Shown piece by piece: positions 10,039-12,411 of a DNA stretch of 12,411 nt. The stretch spans positions 1 through 12,411 of the forward strand of contig JAUCNG010274406.1 of NCBI GenBank assembly GCA_032353305.1, given 5' to 3'. Both the position numbers and the translations under genes were made by a program. The number at the start of each line of letters is the position of its first letter. Positions within the stretch are counted from its first letter, which is position 1. This DNA is from Cephalothrix spiralis. Taxonomy: Eukaryota; Nemertea; Palaeonemertea; Archinemertea; Cephalotrichidae. The notes under the pieces are model-generated. The model did no database searches. It was not told where the DNA came from and saw only the letters and a list, made by a program, of their open reading frames with translations.

Positions 10039-10885
10039 AGGCGCATATATTACCATAAACTAAGAAACACTGACATTTACAAATAAAATCGGTCGTTTAA
10101 GAAGCAACAATAGATAAGGCAACCTTATTTCTATACTAATCCAATTTTAAGGTGATTCTTAACGTATATCAAAGTATAATTCAAAATCCATACAGGGTAA
10201 CACCCTATATAATGAAATGTCAAACATCTACATGTACATCTAAATCCCTTATATCCTTCGAGACCTAATACCGGATCAATAACAATGCGATGACGAGAGA
10301 GCATTTCGACAAATTCTTTAAGCAACACGAAGGAGGTGTTGTGATCCCTATTTCATAATGAGCATAAAATCGGGCTTCCAATTACAATTTAATCAATTTC
10401 CATGATCTTGTTATAAGGTGTGGTTGAATGTAATATTAAGGCGGATAAATGATAAATTAAGGATTTTCCTATATAGAAAATATATATACAGTATGTATTC
10501 TGTAGAGAAACCCCCTAGGTAATTGCTTAATATCTAAAATAAAACTTCTAATATTTGGCCCGCCAATCCTTACAGTTACAGTTTGATAAACTAATATTTT
10601 CTACATTTAGTTAAGTTTGTAGATATAGTTACGCGGATGGAATTACCAATTCGACTGGTGGTGGTTCTCTACCGACTTCTTAGCCTCAATTTATAGGAAA
10701 AATTGAACATTTTTGGAAAAATATAGGATAATATAGGTCCTTTCTGTAAAACCCTGTCGCAACATCTTTCAGAACCCTACAACAACAAAAATTGTCCCCA
10801 AGCAAGGGCAATTTCGATTTATCCTAATTTCTACGTAATTAATTCAGAATGCCAATCTCAAAATTAAAGAGCTCTGCGACGGAGA

Positions 10886-11086
10886 ATGCTTGAAAGGACC
10901 CGGATGACAGTCTTTCGCGATATCTTTTACCACCAGACAATAACCAGTCGTGACAGAGTATCTTTGCCCGGACAAAAATATGTGAAATTTTTTTTTGTGA
11001 ATTTTTGGTCTAAAATATAATAAAAGCGGGATTCCATGCACTATAGCATAAATAGGAATCCTATATATTTTATGGGAAATATAGGA
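10886..11086 (+). repeat. Diverged dispersed repeat, copy B
   Basis: This is the partner of 9833-10038, lying about 1.05 kb further on in the same orientation. It carries the same ordered landmarks (CTTGAAAGG, GGATGACAG, ACAAAAATATG, AGGAATCCTAT, GGAAATATAGGA). Similarity fades on both sides of each copy, which suggests two insertions or an old duplication of only this unit rather than of the whole kilobase. Confidence 0.5.
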
Positions 11087-11660
11087 CGAGTAGACGACAC
11101 CATGTCTTTATGTCAAAATATTAATATTCCTTTCAGCTTACTAAGACTTTAAGGGATTTTACATCACTTATAGGATCTATAGTCCTAAATGATGAATTTC
11201 CTTTAAGCAATGATATACGAGAGCATAATATAACAGATGTCACGCCATGCTGTAATTACTTACAATCTGGAGAAAGATCTCCCAACCCAAATCAACTACA
11301 CCAGGGGACTAATCTATAGCCGAGGTCGTCTAATTCGCAAATCAATCTTGAGACATGTAAAACCCCAATATAAGATAATTTATCATTCTCGTGGCAAGGG
11401 ATATCTGCTTACTTAATGTCAATATGATATCTTAAGATGATCTAAGTAGGGGTTAAATTTGCAATCCTGAGTTTCGTTTTTCTCGTTATGTTAGACAGGG
11501 GGTTGCCTAGGAAATTAATGACACTACTGAATTGGAGGATGGGTGTTTTGACGAACCTAAAAAGTTACTTTGGTAAAGATTTCTTCGGTGGGTGTTCATG
11601 AGAAATATTGAGAGAAAATGTTTCATTATGTCATAAAATTTGGTAGGTGTCGATAATATA

Positions 11661-11707
11661 CAGGGTGTCCCAATATTATGGAAAGCGTCATATTGTGACT
11701 TAATAAT
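11661..11707 (+). repeat. Left terminal inverted repeat of the MITE
   Basis: This arm pairs with 12100-12157. It starts directly after the TA at 11659-11660 and contains CCAATATTATGGAAAG followed by the shared block GTCATATTGTGACT. Compared with the right arm it has three mismatches in the first 25 bases and a gap of about 10 bases. Confidence 0.8.
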
Positions 11708-12099
11708 GAATTGACCAGATGTATCGTTGCAAGTCATCACTAGAGAGATGATGGTCTTCACTTTCAAATAAAATAAATTTGGTTAAAATCTGTCAAACAA
11801 CAACTGAGCTACATAAATTTCCCAAAAGGACCAAAAAGTTAAATTTCCCGAAATGAACGTCCTTTCTCGAAAATGTGATTCTCGGTAATTCGATTTTTTA
11901 TTATATTTTAATTATTCAATTTACTATTCACAACAAAATGTATTAAAATTGAAATGCACTGAACATATTTTAATAGCATTCTCTCGATTTAGTATTGGAT
12001 TTAGGGTAGGGAAAATGAACCAGGGGTCGTTCGGAAGTTTTATTCGGAGAGAAGACCATGTTCTCAAAATAAATTTGTTTTGCAATTATTAAAATAATA

Positions 12100-12157
12100 A
12101 TTATTTAGTCACAATATGACTTCATCTGGCTGTTTTCCATAATATTTGGACACATTG
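12100..12157 (-). repeat. Right terminal inverted repeat of the MITE
   Basis: This is the inverted partner of 11661-11707 and ends directly before the TA at 12158-12159. It holds an internal insertion (near 12121-12132) between the two conserved blocks, so the two arms have diverged since insertion or come from a family whose ends differ. Confidence 0.8.
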
Positions 12158-12411
12158 TATGACCTGTATATTTGACCCGAGATATCGATTTTTTTAAAAA
12201 AATTTTAAGGTCATAACTCTCAAAATTTATAATCAAATCCAAATGATTTGTCAAATCTTATAGATCTAATAAGAACTTTACTTATCAACTTAGGCCGATT
12301 GGTTACTGACATTTCGATGCCAACCTAAGGCCTCAATTTTTTGAATCGTATTTAGATAATTCTGATATCATGGTCACATATATTGGAAAGGTTTCCAGAT
12401 GTCCATGGGGT

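Larger units (their letters stand above)
11659..12159. mobile_element. Non-autonomous Tc1/mariner-type MITE with TA target-site duplication
   Basis: The element spans 11661-12157 (497 bp) and is flanked by TA at 11659-11660 and 12158-12159. The left end begins CAGGGTGTCC and the right end, reverse-complemented, begins CAATGTGTCC. The first 25 bases of the two ends match at 22 positions. A 14-base block (GTCATATTGTGACT; 11687-11700 and the complement of 12107-12120) is then identical, followed by six matching bases of seven. The right arm carries about 10-11 extra bases (near 12121-12132) that the left arm lacks. Sub-terminal ATGGTCTTC near 11752 also recurs inverted near 12057. There is no transposase frame inside, so the element would depend on a transposase made elsewhere. 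TA duplications and GGGTGTCC-type ends fit the IS630-Tc1-mariner superfamily; the exact family is not known to me. Confidence 0.8.
9431..12411 (-). other. Intron or 5' flank of the BTB/zinc-finger gene
   Basis: This is non-coding sequence upstream of the terminal exon. I looked for the missing N-terminal BTB half (the usual FxDVxL and HKxVLAAxSxYF-like features) and found no exon that would supply it. The ORFs longer than 65 codons here either fall inside repeats or lack any recognisable domain. The interval holds two copies of a ~200-bp diverged repeat, a MITE and several TATAGGA-rich patches (for example around 10690-10740 and 11050-11090). The upstream exon presumably lies beyond 12411, which would make the intron at least 2.98 kb. 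Confidence 0.6.

Noticed and set aside
10131-10328. A 65-codon minus-strand frame as a possible exon for the missing BTB half
   Set aside because: Its residues show no BTB N-terminal features and no splice donor with the right phase follows it.
10844-11041. A 65-codon minus-strand open frame
   Set aside because: It lies within repeat copy B, and its frame is shifted relative to copy A, so there is no conserved coding.
11257-11262. Strong minus-strand GTAAGT donor-like site
   Set aside because: The frame that would join in phase 1 meets a stop about nine codons upstream and does not resemble BTB sequence.
11507-11767. An 86-codon minus-strand open frame
   Set aside because: It runs through the MITE's left terminal repeat and across the insertion border, so it is a by-product of the element and not a gene.

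Overview
The window looks like AT-rich genomic DNA from an invertebrate animal. The evidence is one intron-split gene for a BTB/zinc-finger (ZBTB-type) protein, long gene-poor flanks, a polypyrimidine/AG splice acceptor and a Tc1/mariner-type miniature element. GGCC, often as TAGGCC or GGCCTA, is more frequent than this base composition would predict. From memory that resembles echinoderm or other invertebrate-deuterostome DNA, but the sequence does not settle the taxon. There are no signs of bacterial or viral gene organisation, no CRISPR array and no convincing tRNA or rRNA.

Layout. Positions 1-7100 hold no coding exon that I can support. The notable pieces are a GC-rich NRF1-type palindrome nested in a larger inverted repeat (429-458), a 14-bp inverted repeat (667-742), a 20-bp palindrome with an adjoining hairpin (892-925), an imperfect foldback (1094-1186), an 18-bp imperfect tandem duplication (1984-2019) and a few small hairpins. 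From about 7100 to 7623 is the probable 3' UTR of the minus-strand gene, with candidate poly(A) signals. The last coding exon runs on the minus strand from 9428 down to the stop at 7624. It encodes the second half of a BTB domain, a basic segment, a long acidic and polar linker with three short hydrophobic motifs, and six zinc fingers. Positions 9429-12411 are intron or 5' flank of that gene. They carry two diverged copies of one ~200-bp repeat (9833-10038 and 10886-11086) and a 497-bp TA-flanked MITE with terminal inverted repeats (11661-12157).

How it fits together. Only the 3' part of one gene is present. The N-terminal half of its BTB domain, its start codon and its promoter must lie beyond 12411 or in an upstream exon I could not see. 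The NRF1-type site near 440 is about 7 kb beyond the stop codon, so it more likely belongs to another gene or an unannotated transcript. I found no multi-gene system. The points most worth checking are the NRF1 palindrome, the MITE, the phase-1 intron inside the BTB domain, and the triplicated (I/F)-I-N-x-(L/I) motif in the linker.
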